A stretch of 64,000 bases of DNA from Apostichopus japonicus (Eukaryota > Echinodermata > Holothuroidea > Aspidochirotida > Stichopodidae): positions 7,180,501-7,244,500 of the forward strand of contig NC_092573.1 in assembly GCF_037975245.1 (NCBI RefSeq). The letters run 5' to 3'. Positions within the stretch are counted from its first letter, which is position 1. Every line of letters starts with the position of its first letter. Made by a program: the position numbers and the translations under genes. Of this stretch, positions 22,456-34,300 are shown piece after piece. The notes under the pieces are model-generated. The model was not told the DNA's origin. It saw nothing but the letters and a program-made list of their open reading frames with translations, and searched no databases.

Positions 22456-25400
22456 CATATAAACCTACAGTAAGCCAGACAGGATTATGAGAAAAGACGC
22501 TGACAGATGGAAGCCAGATAAACAGATGATAAGACAAGTCTCAAACAAGACAGACAATTAATTATCAAAACATCCAGCTCTTGTGTTTACATAATTATTA
22601 AATGAATGATAACAATTCATATATCACGGTATACAATACAATTTACATATATCTTATGGTCTGGTGTTAAATGTTCATCGAAAACTTTTGTGCCAGGAAT
22701 CAAAGACACAGCCTGACTGCAACGTTGTATTTAACAACGACAAAAATTCTTTTTTTTTATTTTGATATAGATCTATATAGGGTAACTTTGATGACATTTG
22801 AATACAGACCCTAATTAGTGATGCGATGATAGCCACTTACATAATTTATCCTTTTTTATACTCTTCTCAACTCCTTTATTAAAATTAGAAATAAACCTTA
22901 CTTGGAAATTCATGTCCTCTTTGTACAAGGACATTTAACTCAGACCCTTATGTAATACAGTGTCTGTCGTTAGCATGTATCTTTATTGTTTATGAATGCT
23001 TGCTAGTTATATATATATATACTTCCCAGGGTCCTTCATCAGTGCTCTGCATGGCTCTAAAATTAGCAGAAAACTAAATTATATAAGCTTCGATCATACT
23101 TGCGTATTTTTACAGGGCCACAGCCGATCAATGTTTCCATTTATAAACTGCAGGCTGCAGTACTTACTACTATAAACATTGTATGCCCAACCATATGGCT
23201 GTCATTAGATAATTTATTAAGCTATTAATAACAACTTGAAGAAATTTTTCCCAGTAAATTCAATAAGGCTGTTGTTAGTACAAGCTCTTATTATTTATTG
23301 ACATAATGGGAACAGCTGTGAGAAAGTCAAAGAAAATACATTGCATGGCTGACTTCAATTTGTTAAAGCTACTACAATTAATAACAGAATTAATAACCAT
23401 TAAATTTTCAAGAAAACTGTCAAATATAATTTAGTGCTTAGCAACTACTTGGGCCACTTGCAGGTATACTCCACATAAAAACAATTTTACTACTGCAGAT
23501 GGTTTGTTATATATTGCATTGTTTTAAAACAGCTCTTCTTAAAGTTGGTGCACTGAATTAGTCCCGGGGAGGTATGTGTGAGGCAGGACCCCAGGGATGT
23601 AAAGCTATATAGGCATCAACAAGCAATATAATTCAGCTAAATAATTCAGACTACATATGAATTTCACTTAAAATTAACCAGCAAAATTAATTTGAATACA
23701 ACAAATTGTATGTGCAGTTCCTAGTAAAAAATACCAGATAAACTATATAATACTTTTGTTAACTTCAGGAGGTTACTTCTATTTGATAATTATATTAATC
23801 CTCAGGAATCTACATACCACCGAAAAGATCATTCCAAATTTTATTCAAGTACAGACTTGTAATTTCTGTGTGTGTATGTGTGTGTATTACAGTATATATT
23901 TAGAACCATACATACATACATGGATGCATGAGGAGGTGTGCAATGCCTTTGTGAATACAAATCGCAGTGTCCAATATCACAGTTGCATTATCTTATAAAT
24001 ACATATATAACTGATTAAGATCAACTGGAGAGATTACAGATAAACTGCTAGTATAATAAACCATTCATTGCCCTCTACAATTATATCCCATGGGATAGAT
24101 ACATATTTTATCAGCATAATATGAACACGTTTTGAACTTATTTCCTTCTAGATGTAAATGTATTAGAGCATGGAGACCCGAATCGCCTTCGTAGCTGATT
24201 AAAAATGGGGATTTGCCTAGTTCTTGTCCCTATAGTCATTACAGTAAGAAGATACTTTAAAGGGATCATGATATAGCTACGCTGATTAATCTGCAGTTGC
24301 CCAGTGGTTATTAAAACCAAATGTTGAAATCTCTCAACGTTACCGAATACATGCATGGCAGTCAGAGTACTGAAATCAAGGTTTCTAAAAGTTGTTATCG
24401 ATTATAAATAAAAAAGTGAAAATATTCCTGAAACGGTTTACGTTTGGAAGGAAACAAAGAACCTGTTAAATACAAAGGTATGTTGAGATGTTTATATTTC
24501 TGTAAGGAACACAACAAAACCATGATTTACACATGTGGAACCAAAATAGTGCTTCACACTATACACTTTAAGTATAAAAATATTGATAATTCTGGAGATG
24601 AACATGTCAGCCTCTCCTGAAGCAGATAGTGCAATCAGACTTGAATGAAATGTATCTTGAGTTCATACTGTAAAGTGTTGATGTCAAATATAACCAGCGT
24701 CAATAGCACAGGGTGGTACTTTATAAAACACCTCCGTTCCTTACATTTGGCTTTTGGGGAAAAATCTCCTTCTTACATTTAAAAGTGACAGGAAGTGGTG
24801 ATCTTTTTTTTCTTTTTTTCTTCTTTCTTTCTGAGTTTATGTGAAGGTCGGATAAATAAGTAATGCGACACCTGTGTATATTAAGATATCCTCAAGCATG
24901 CAGGAAAAAAATTGATATGGAATGATACAAAATGATAAAATAAGCAATTTCTCCAATTTCTTCTTTCCTCAAGACTCTCCTATTCACCAATGAAATGAAT
25001 TTGAATTAGACCAATTCCTTTATCCTCATCTCATTCCTCCCTTCCCACCCTACCCCCTCTCAAGAAATAATTTTGTTCCACAGCAAATGTTGACGAGCGT
25101 ATCGTACATCCTGCCTTCAAATGGCTTCCCCCTCCGGCCCCCCCATGTACGCTTGAGAAAAAGTGCGGTGTTGAACTCTGCTCGCGGTGTTTACCTTTTA
25201 CTTCCATTGTTATTTGTTACACCCTGTAGTCGACACCATAGTAGTAGGCATATTAGCAGTGCTGCACATCACACAGCTTATGGTTTTGTATGTTTTCTGA
25301 GATTCAACAACTAAGACTCTACACATCCTGTTTGGTGTAATCTGCTGCACAGGGTCTTATACCAAGCTGCACAGATCTAATAATGAAATTGTCTCAATGT

Positions 25401-25648
25401 TGAACAACAAGTCTAGGGTATGATCCATAATGTAACAAGCAGCCATTATAAATCAAACTTTGGTTTTCTTTGCTTGATTAACAGAAGTTTAATAAAATTG
25501 ACTGATGCTAATAATCCTGTCTGGACGACTTTTCAAATGATTTATTCATCAATAACCAATTCTACCATATACAATAATGTTGAAAGAAACACTGAAGTAT
25601 CAAAGCACAAAACTGTATCTTGGACGATGACACTCTGTGAAGCACCCC
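22456..25648. other. AT-rich DNA with no supported gene
   Basis: Simple-sequence patches only: (TA)n near 23010-23022, a GT-rich stretch at about 23868-23886 and a pyrimidine tract at 24803-24833. The plus-strand open frame at 25087-25314 has no recognisable domain. Confidence 0.4.
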
Positions 25649-25652
25649 TTAA

Positions 25653-25894
25653 AGGTATGCTGTATTGGCCCCAAATATGCTAGATATTCCAATATGGTCA
25701 CCTTTGGTCAAAATTCTTAAACTGGTTTTATTACAAGCTTTGAGGATATTTTTCTCACTGGGACATTCAGTCATCTTGTGTGTTCTTTAAAAATGTCTGA
25801 GAACAATTTGGAGATTAACGCCATCCAGGAAAGTATTTTTTTTAAATTTCTAGCAATTATAGCTTGCTATAATATGGGGCCTATACTGACTACC
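25653..25894 (+). mobile_element. TTAA-flanked MITE, family A, copy 2
   Basis: The 242-bp unit lies between TTAA at 25649-25652 and TTAA at 25895-25898. It starts AGGTATGCTGTATTGGCCCC and ends GGGGCCTATACTGACTACC. The body aligns over its whole length with 53653-53895 and with the complement of 21835-22078. Confidence 0.85.
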
Positions 25895-26456
25895 TTAAAG
25901 CTGAAATGAAACATTATTTTATCAATTATTCAACTATATTGAATGTTTTATTACTTTCTCTAGATTACTGAAAATGAAAACATTTGCACCCATCATGTGA
26001 ATTAGTGAATGTCAATAAACTTTAAAATGTGGTGGGAGAAAACCCAATAAGCTACGGTTTTCATTGATGCACAATTAATAAAGATTCCCACCGAGCGTAG
26101 GTTGAATTGTTGACAAAGAGCCGATGATGCAGTTTGATTAGACAGTATTAGAAAAAGCTATTACAAATGCCAAACATTGTAGATAAGATTTAGCAGCTAG
26201 CTTAACTTTCTCTTAGATTTTGAAAAAAAGAAAGGAGGAATTTTTAATGGCCTCTAGGCATTAAGGCAGGGAGCATTCTTACTATATGAGTATTTGGTTT
26301 TAGTGGGCGATCATTTTAAAGCGGTCCATTAAACATAAAAAGGTCCTTGCAAACAGGTTTTAAAGCTCATTTGTAAACTCATCAAAAACAGCTTGTTTTT
26401 TCCTTCCTTTTTTTTAATGAAGGATTTTGTCAAATGGGATGGATTTTATTTCACAG

Positions 26457-26528
26457 GTACAGATACCAACAGTGCAAGGCAGAGAGAGCATCAGTGCTAT
26501 TCCTACTAGCAAATAATTATAGCAAAAG
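26457..26528 (+). CDS. Candidate 72-nt internal exon
   Basis: A pyrimidine-rich acceptor (GGATTTTATTTCACAG, AG at 26455-26456) and a consensus donor (AAAAG|GTAAGA at 26528/26529) bound exactly 72 nt. One frame is open throughout, with one base completing the previous codon and two bases left over. It reads YRYQQCKAERASVLFLLANN and onward to SK. The exon is symmetric, so skipping it would keep frame. No protein family is recognised. A second frame stops near the 3' end. Strong splice sites on both sides are the only support, and such pairs also arise by chance in a window this size. Confidence 0.3.
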
Positions 26529-28830
26529 GTAAGATGCTAGAGACCCCTTATTAACAAACCCTACACTGAGCTATATACAGAACCCTACATCAGTTGCACA
26601 ATCCCTATCAACCACTCCTTTGCTCTGCGGTAAATTCAATAATTGTCAAAAAATACAAAACTATAACATTTCTATGCCTAGATACAGTCCAAGATGCTAG
26701 CTATAATACAGCAGATCAAGATATATCTAATAGCTATGTTTTATTTGGGGGTTTTTTTGGAGGAGGGTGGGGGGTGGAGGAAATGGGCAATATACTACAA
26801 ATTCATTAAAATCATGAAAAATACAAATACAAAAGAAATTTTCACCATTATGACATATTCTTGTTTTGAATGATCTTAAACCATTTTTTGTGGGGGGGGG
26901 GGGGCTATAATATCCTAAAAGTTATATCACTGCCATGCTGCAATTTTTTGTCATCAAATAAATTAATGTAGTGATTTATTTTCCATTGTGCCAGACCAGA
27001 GGACAAAAATGACACACAAGCAAGAATGGCATACGGTTTCCAGATATATACTGAATATGTGTGTCACACTTAGCCATCTTTCATCTCACTGGGTTGTCAC
27101 CTTCAGGCCTATCTAGTTCTCCCTACATGCATGAGTACCAATTTGCCATTAATTCCCAGTATTCACTTTACTTAAATCTTCCTTCGTAGATGACATAAAT
27201 ATTTGATGTTCTCTACAACTTGTTTACAAAGTCAAGTTTCCATCAAAAAGTGCTTTTATTTCTGCAAGCAGGGAATTTTCCTTCGCATAGACATATCAGC
27301 CGCTAAACTGACTCCTTTCCAACCTCACCGTTATCACGCTTAATTCAAAATGTACTACGCAATTAAGACACTTAACGGGAGAATCAAGCATAAACATTAT
27401 ACACAGCCTCTGTAGCGAGTAGAGCGCTTTAAGTAATTACATAATATATGTTTATTCACATCTTATTTGCATAATGCACAACTTCACCATATATGCACAC
27501 TGAGTAATTAATGCAGTCTACACTGAGGCACACCCCAACGCCAGACTCGCTTCCTTTTTTCCTTTTCCTTGATTCTGCCAATATCCCCGGCTCGTGCCTT
27601 ACACTTCTATCAGTGGGAACCAGGGATGTTTACATAATGTACAAGACCTTGCTTAATATAATGTTATCATGTGAAGATAACGTTCCGTATGAATGACGCC
27701 AGACCATCACCAGGCCAAAGGGGGTTGCATATCAGCACAGTCACATGACCGATCTGCCTCAAATTATGTAAAAACCATGGATTTGAAATTTCACTTGGTG
27801 ATGAACAGACCCGAGAAAATGCTACAGGGAATATACAACACTTGCTTAAGATTATGGGTATGATTTCCATTTCATATCAGAAAGGAATTAATCAAAGATG
27901 TCTGCTGAAAGTTTCATTATTAAAAGCAAGAAAAAGATGTCCTTCAAACTTCATCCACCAATAGACAGGTTTCTAAGATATGTTGTCAGTAAGAGCTTGA
28001 CAAGTGAAATATTACACTGAATTTGTAATACCGTAATCTTGAACAAAAAAAACGTTCACTGCATTAACGAATGAGAAAAAAATATGACGACCAACAGGAC
28101 AAGAGTATTTCAAAGTGTTAAGTTAAATTACCAAACTGTTATGAGCCGTAATGTTAAACAGGATGAAATTCAGACACAAAACTAAGTTTGGATAAGTTTG
28201 TCGAGTCTGTAGACCATTGAAAAACATTGCTGTCAGTCGAGGATGTATTTCGATAACAATTTATTTGTTAGATGTTATTTAGCAATTTCGTTTTTTTATC
28301 AGAAGGGCTAGGTAGTAAAAAAACTAAAAACAAGAGTTTCTTTAAAGGAAACATTTCAAAAGACATTTTACATGACAGTTTTATATTCACTATTTTACCC
28401 TGAAACTTGCATTAAATGCAAAACACTGGCATATATCATTCAAGTTATGGACCAAACCATGAATGTTGCTTTAAGCAGTACAACTGTGTTATTAAGACAC
28501 ACATCGGTAGAGACAAAGTTCACCTAGACACTTTGTAAAATCTATTTATTGTGTTGTACATTCTTGTCATGTCATGGACTCTTTGTAAAGGTTAACACAT
28601 TAATTATACAACATGAATATGCAATAATTATAAGCCAAGACACAGTTGAGTTACCACTAGTAATCCTTGAGCAGAACTAACCAGATTATCATCATGAGAA
28701 GGGAATAAGGAATCTTCTAGGTCAGAGACTGATCCTATATTCCCGATGTTGTTGCATAAATAATGGACGTTGTCTGCGAGGTCGAAAAAAGCCACAGGTT
28801 GAGCTTTGTCAGACAAAAAAAAATAAAGAT

Positions 28831-28893
28831 GTGTAAAAGTAAGTTGGCTTGACGTTTCGATCCTAGCAGGATCTTCTTCAAAGGCTAAATGAC
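28831..28893 (+). mobile_element. Short dispersed repeat (GTGTAAAAGTAA type)
   Basis: It matches 38617-38676 over about 60 bp, including the imperfect palindrome GATCCTAGCAGGATC and AGGCTAAA. No clear target duplication is visible for this copy. Confidence 0.65.
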
Positions 28894-29976
28894 AAGTAAC
28901 AGTTAAACAAGAAATGTTTAAGTATCAGTAATGATTCCATACAGGATGTTTGAAATGGACTAATAAATTGAATTCTAAGCATAAAGGACATTAAACACTA
29001 TAAACAAACAATTCTGAAGAACATCATACTTGCAATTAGCTTAAAACACAACCTACATAGTATGATTCATGAACAACAACACATCTATGACTCATTCCAA
29101 AATGCTGTGAAGTCATTAATTATTAAATAGGAAAGAAGTTAACAGAAGGGAGCAAAATAGAAGACATTTTAGAGTTGTTCTATTGTCCACCCTCTGGGAA
29201 ATAAACTATATACAAGCCCCTTTCACTATAATGAAGTTTCTGAATATTGTAAAAATCAATTGAATACTCTACGCAAAGGATATTTTCCACGAAATGAAAC
29301 GTCATTAAATGCTACTATGACATGCACGGTGCATATGGCTCGACTCCTGGGTACCTAACCATCGTTAAATAAGGAACTGATGCATGCGTGCATCCTCTCA
29401 CGTCACAGTAAGAGAACTTGTCAATCAAATTGTTTTCTTTATTTGTTTCTGTCAATCAATAGGAAAAGATCAATTAAGACAATTTCAAACCATCTGAAAG
29501 GCAAAGTGTTATAATAACCTACCAAACTGAAATGCCTACAACTTACATTAATAAGGAAGCAAGTTCTAGCAATGACAGGTTGAGAGGGGATCCATTTAAG
29601 TGTGAGGGATAGATGCTATTGCAGAGGAAGATGGAGGAACTGGGGAAGGAAGCTAGGAGTAAGCAACTGGGGTGAAAGAGGTCCGTGTATCAACTGTTTG
29701 GGTTGTTATGAGTACATCATTTACCACAAACTGTTGCAGCATCTGTGTAAGAGGTACAATAAATGGTTTAAAGTAAAACAAATATTAATTAAGATCACCA
29801 ACTTGTTACTTTATTATTCCTGAAACAGAGTGCCAAATTGCAAGTAGAGCAGATCGCCTTGACTTAATATGATCGTAATCTGACCATTAAAACTATGTAG
29901 ACTTGTAAGTTGAAAGTCACTGTGGTACTAGTCAAATACAAGATATAATCTTGAGGAGTGTTAGCCTCTATATAAG

Positions 29977-30213
29977 GAGTGTTAGCTCAGTGGTTAACGC
30001 CGGTGCCTTCCAATAATAAGGTACCCAGTTCGAGCCACTCCAAGATTAATGTTTGTCGTCCAGTTACAGAGTTGTTGACAATCGACAATTCATAATCATG
30101 GACGTTAAATATGAATCTAAGAGACTGACTTTGGTCAGCTTGCGGCTTTGATAAGCCAATGATGGCTTTTTCGCGAGTTTCTGCTTACAGGATGATCTTA
30201 TACATACATCTAC
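29977..30213 (+). mobile_element. tRNA-derived SINE (family 1)
   Basis: A canonical A box TAGCTCAGTGG is at 29983-29993 and a B-box-like AGTTCGAGCC at 30027-30036. The body includes CAGAGTTGTTGACAA, CATAATCATGGACGTTAAAT and TCAGCTTGCGGCTTTGATAA, and it ends in a TACATACA tail. A partial copy of the head (GGAGTGTTAGC) sits directly upstream at 29955-29965. Transcription by RNA polymerase III would use the internal boxes. The 3' half suggests mobilisation by a LINE with a TACA-type tail (inference). Confidence 0.85.
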
Positions 30214-31850
30214 AGCAGAACATAACCACACGTTTCTGAATTTCCCTAGTAGTAAATAATGCATAAGCATTATCAGACAAGTTTCTCATCGGCCAGTGAA
30301 GGATAAATATCACACATTTTGAAAATTTCTTGTTACTGCATAGACTACAAACTTATGATGACCTGTTAGGCTAATAAGTAGAAGCTCTTGCACACTTGAT
30401 GCTAACCACTAAGTTGTGGTACTAGCAAGACTTTCAAATGAGCCATACACACAAAAACATGGCATGTCATTGCCTTAGCTTTCCACCAGTTTGATTTATC
30501 CTGTTAGTTTATCCATGGAGCTATTAACATTCCCTTAATAGCTCCATGGTTTATCTTACACTTCAATACATGTTCACCATCTGTACTTGGTCTATTCCTA
30601 GCTGTTCCCCCAGCATATGGTTTTAAAGTAAACAGACTACAGTAGGACCTCTTGCCTCTGCTCAATTGCATGAAAGCTACGATGGAAAATTACAAACTTA
30701 TGCAAAATTGAACGATTCAAACAAGAATGTTCTGTTTAGCAGAAAACAAAAAGGAATTACTATTGAAACTGCATCAATACAAAGTGTTCACATCAGACTT
30801 TTCTCCTCAGACTAAGCTTCAAAATTCAAGGACTCTTCAAACCCTCAAAAGTGGTTTTTCTTTTTTCCCTACTTTTGGTTTGACTTGCCCCAATTTTCCA
30901 GACTGCAAACTGCACAATCAGCTTTAAAATAAATTCCATTGCAAGGCTGAGGGTGGTTGATCAATCTCGTCTTGAAACATGTTCATATCGGAGCATTTAT
31001 TATCAATGTGGCACACTCGCCATCACAGCCACTCCATCTTCATCGGGAGACATTTGATCCACGAGACTGTACTATCCATGCTAACGGTTTAATCTACAGA
31101 TTGCTATCACCGTTATTGATTACTTTAAATCTATCCCTCCGTTGTGATTTCCCTCAGGTAATATAAGTTTGCAACCATTCTCAGGCATGTACAGTTCTAA
31201 ATAAATTTAGGTCAAAAGAAATATAGTTACTTATATTATCAAAGGAGATTTGCAAACAAGCTTTCATTTGTATGCAAACACCAAAAATTTTCTCTATCTC
31301 TCGAGGATATGGCTAGAGTTTATCTTTGATGTACTTTTCTACGAAGTTTGATTGCTATAGGTACACCGTGTTTCTTTAAAGCGGATCATATTTACCGTTT
31401 GGTGACAGCTTTGAGTTATTCTAGCTGCCATCCCTCAGGACATCTATAGATATTCCTCTCCATGTCAAATGTTTGATGCAAATTGTCAAAACCTTTTGTA
31501 ATTTACATTGCATTACAATCAGGGCAGATCACCCTTCTAGAGGGCTTTCAAAAATTGCAATTAGCAGATCCTGTGGAAGAAGTCAAATAAGTTGCAAAAG
31601 CCTCGACTCTTTGTAACAAAGACCTACAAATTATACGAAAGAAACCCATCAGTTTGATGGAATATAGCTTATTTTCAACGAACTAGACAGAAATTGCATG
31701 AAGTTTGTAACATTTTATTAGAGATAATCATTTACACAATGGTACTTACTGACAATACTAACATATAATGAGCTGAATATTAACAATCGTAGTTCATGAT
31801 GTAAGGATTGCAACAAAATGTGCTAGAAAGTGTTAGCTCAGAAAATGAGT
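30214..31850. other. AT-rich DNA with no supported gene
   Basis: Only the hairpin at 30513-30549 stands out. Short open frames at 30727-30927 and 30957-31166 have no recognisable domain. Confidence 0.4.
30513..30549. repeat. Perfect 15-bp inverted repeat, 7-nt spacer
   Basis: CCATGGAGCTATTAA at 30513-30527 pairs with TTAATAGCTCCATGG at 30535-30549. It is isolated, with no neighbouring gene supported. Confidence 0.8.
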
Positions 31851-32069
31851 GTTAGGAGTGTTAGCTCAGTGGTTAATGCTGGTGCCTTTCGAGTTTGAGT
31901 ATTAATGTATGTCGTCCTGTTACAGAGTTGTTGACAACTGACAATTCATAATCATGGACTATAATATGAATCTAAGAAACTGCCTTCGGTCAGCTTGTAG
32001 CTTTGAAAGCCAATGATGGCTTCTTCGCAAGTTCCTGCTTGCAGGAGGATCTAAAATACGTACATACAG
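31851..32069 (+). mobile_element. tRNA-derived SINE (family 1), head partly deleted
   Basis: The A box TAGCTCAGTGG is retained, but the segment leading to the B box is shortened, so the B box is degraded (TTTCGAGTTTGAG). The body is shared with 29977-30213, in the same orientation 1.9 kb away, and the tail is TACGTACATACA. A partial head copy (GTGTTAGCTCAG) lies just upstream at about 31830-31841. Confidence 0.8.
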
Positions 32070-33552
32070 AAAGTAACAAATTAGTCAGTCATAACTGAGC
32101 TTTTCACTGAAAACCTGTTGTATTTCCCTCCTTGTGAGATCCTATTTATGTAATGAATTACACTCCTCCTACTGTACATGAAAGTACCATTTGACACTAT
32201 TTAGGCAAATCTAATAGTAGCCCCAACCCCACCCCCCCACCCCTTCTACCTATAACTGTTTGGCATTCCCATGGGTTTAACAATAACATCAAGTCACTAC
32301 TTGTGGCATGGTACAACCAAAAGATATTTCAGTTGATAAGCACCAAAGAATTATTAACTGATATAATTTATGACAACATTCTTACTATTCCTACTCATGA
32401 AGTTTCATCACATTTAAATCATCTAGGGAAGGCGCCACTAGACATGTCAGGTCCTCTCCGATGTGAGCATTACTACGTACCAGCAGAAGATTGGAGCAAC
32501 TGATGTCATTTTAAGATAATTCTCATCCTCTGGTGCAATATATATATACTAATCATCAAACTATATTCACTTATCATGTTTATATAAATTATCAATCTAC
32601 TAGCTAATATTATTACCGAACAGTGCTCCAAAGTTGGGAATTTCCCTCTTGAAATAAACTTTTAACCTTATAAAAGTCAACCAGGGAATCAGAGCTTAAA
32701 TTCTCAGCCAAATGCTTCAAACCGTTAACGTCAATCCAAGCTATACCTCTGCCATATAGGACGACGTCAAACCTTTTCCTTTTCCCCTCGATTTGCCATC
32801 ATCCTTGACATGCTTGCTCATCCCTTAGCTCATCAAAATTTCATCTCAGATATGAAGGGGCTGACAAAAGGAACTTTTTCCTCTGGAAGTGAGAAAACTC
32901 TCAAACATTTTTCATCTCAAAGGTTTTAGCCAAAGGTTGGTTATCTCCCCAGCAAAGAATAGAGTATATATCAGAGAGGCATAAAATAAGATTCGTTGAG
33001 GAAGATTTTGCTGTACACTCCTCAAGTTACAGTATTGGTTATCCTTTCTTTTTGCCATTTCTTATCATCTGTTTACCAAAAGTTTTATCTTTCTTTAACA
33101 TTTTCTTAGGAAACGATTGACATATAAGTAAATGAAACATTCAAACTAAATTGGAAATGTGAACACTCAAGCACAGTGATACTGGACACATTTAAAGCAG
33201 TGTTATGTAATTTTATTGATATCAGATAGTAAAAGGAACCTAGCCTATATATCCTATGAAAGTGGAATTCATATAAAGCATATTGATATTTCCTTTCAAA
33301 TTAACATATTAATTGCATGATGACCATATAGACCTGATTTTAAGTGATCAAATTTAACTGGAGCTGTTCAACATGTTTGTGTACTGCTGTATACAGAGCA
33401 AAGGTGCATTTGAATTGTTGAGTTGATTTCTGCCATGAAAGTAAGAAGCTAAATGGTTCAGGTTTGTGGCCAGAGTTAAATTTTTGGGGAAGCACAAAAG
33501 CTGGCTGATGTCCATCTTAGGGAAGGGTCTAAATGTAGAGGGTCCCTTCACC
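32070..33552. other. AT-rich DNA with a weak open frame
   Basis: A plus-strand frame at about 32255-32503 is open for roughly 80 codons. Its tail reads PLRCEHYYVPAEDWSN before the stop and looks protein-like, but no family is recognised and no clear acceptor was found. A C-rich tract lies at 32221-32248. Confidence 0.3.
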
Positions 33553-34300
33553 AATACTAGCATATACAGTATGTGGATGAAAGAAAGTATTATTCATTCC
33601 ACTAAATACTATCATATATGTGGAACCAAACAAACAATGTGAAATGAAACAAGTTACTACTCCATCAATCAATACTATCATATATGTGGATGAAAGAAAG
33701 TATTATTCAATCCACTAATACTATCATATATGTGGAACCAAACAAACAATGTGAAATGAAACAAGTTACTACTTAATCAATCAATACTATCATATATGTG
33801 GATGAAAGAAAGTATTATTCAATCCACTAAATACTCTCATATATGTGGAACCAAACAAACAATGTGAAATGAAACAAGTTACTACTTAATCAATCAATAC
33901 TATCATATATGTGGATGAAAGAAAGTATTATTCAATCCACTAAATACTATCATATATGTGGATGAAAGAAAGTATTATTCACTAAATACTATCATATATG
34001 TGGATGAAAGAAAGTATTATTCACTAAATACTATCATATATGTGGATGAAAGAAAGTATAATTCATTCCACTAATACTATCATATATGTGGATGAAAGAA
34101 AGTATTATTCATTCCACTAATACTATCATATATGTGGATGAAAGAAAGTATTATTCATTCCACTAATACTATCATATATGTGGATGAAAGAAAGTATTAT
34201 TCACTAAATACTATCATATATGTGGATGAAAGAAAGTATTATTCATTCCACTAAATACTCTCATATATGTGGATGAAAGAAAGTATTATTCAATCCACTG
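33553..34300. repeat. Tandem array with mixed 36-, 46- and 117-bp periods
   Basis: CATATATGTGG occurs about fifteen times, once as a diverged variant. In the left part (33553-33900) a GGATGAAAGAAAGTATTATT unit alternates with a longer GGAACCAAACAAACAATG unit, giving a composite repeat of about 117 bp, three times. From about 33900 only the GGATGAAAG unit remains, either 46 bp long or shortened to 36-38 bp where the TTCCACT segment is lost. Confidence 0.9.

Larger units (their letters stand above)
25899..29953. other. AT-rich DNA, mostly without supported features
   Basis: Apart from the exon candidate at 26457 and the small repeat at 28831, this holds only a G13 tract at 26892-26904 and unremarkable AT-rich sequence. 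Open frames at 27511-27696, 27667-27870 and 29602-29823 show no domain and no convincing splice context. Confidence 0.4.

Noticed and set aside
29977-30040. tRNA gene
   Set aside because: The boxes are good but the arms do not fold into a cloverleaf, and the head is fused to a SINE body. The same applies to the heads at 1-158, 31851, 47600, 60200 and 62580.
33553-34300. CRISPR-like regular repeats
   Set aside because: The segments between repeats are themselves repeated, and the context is eukaryotic.
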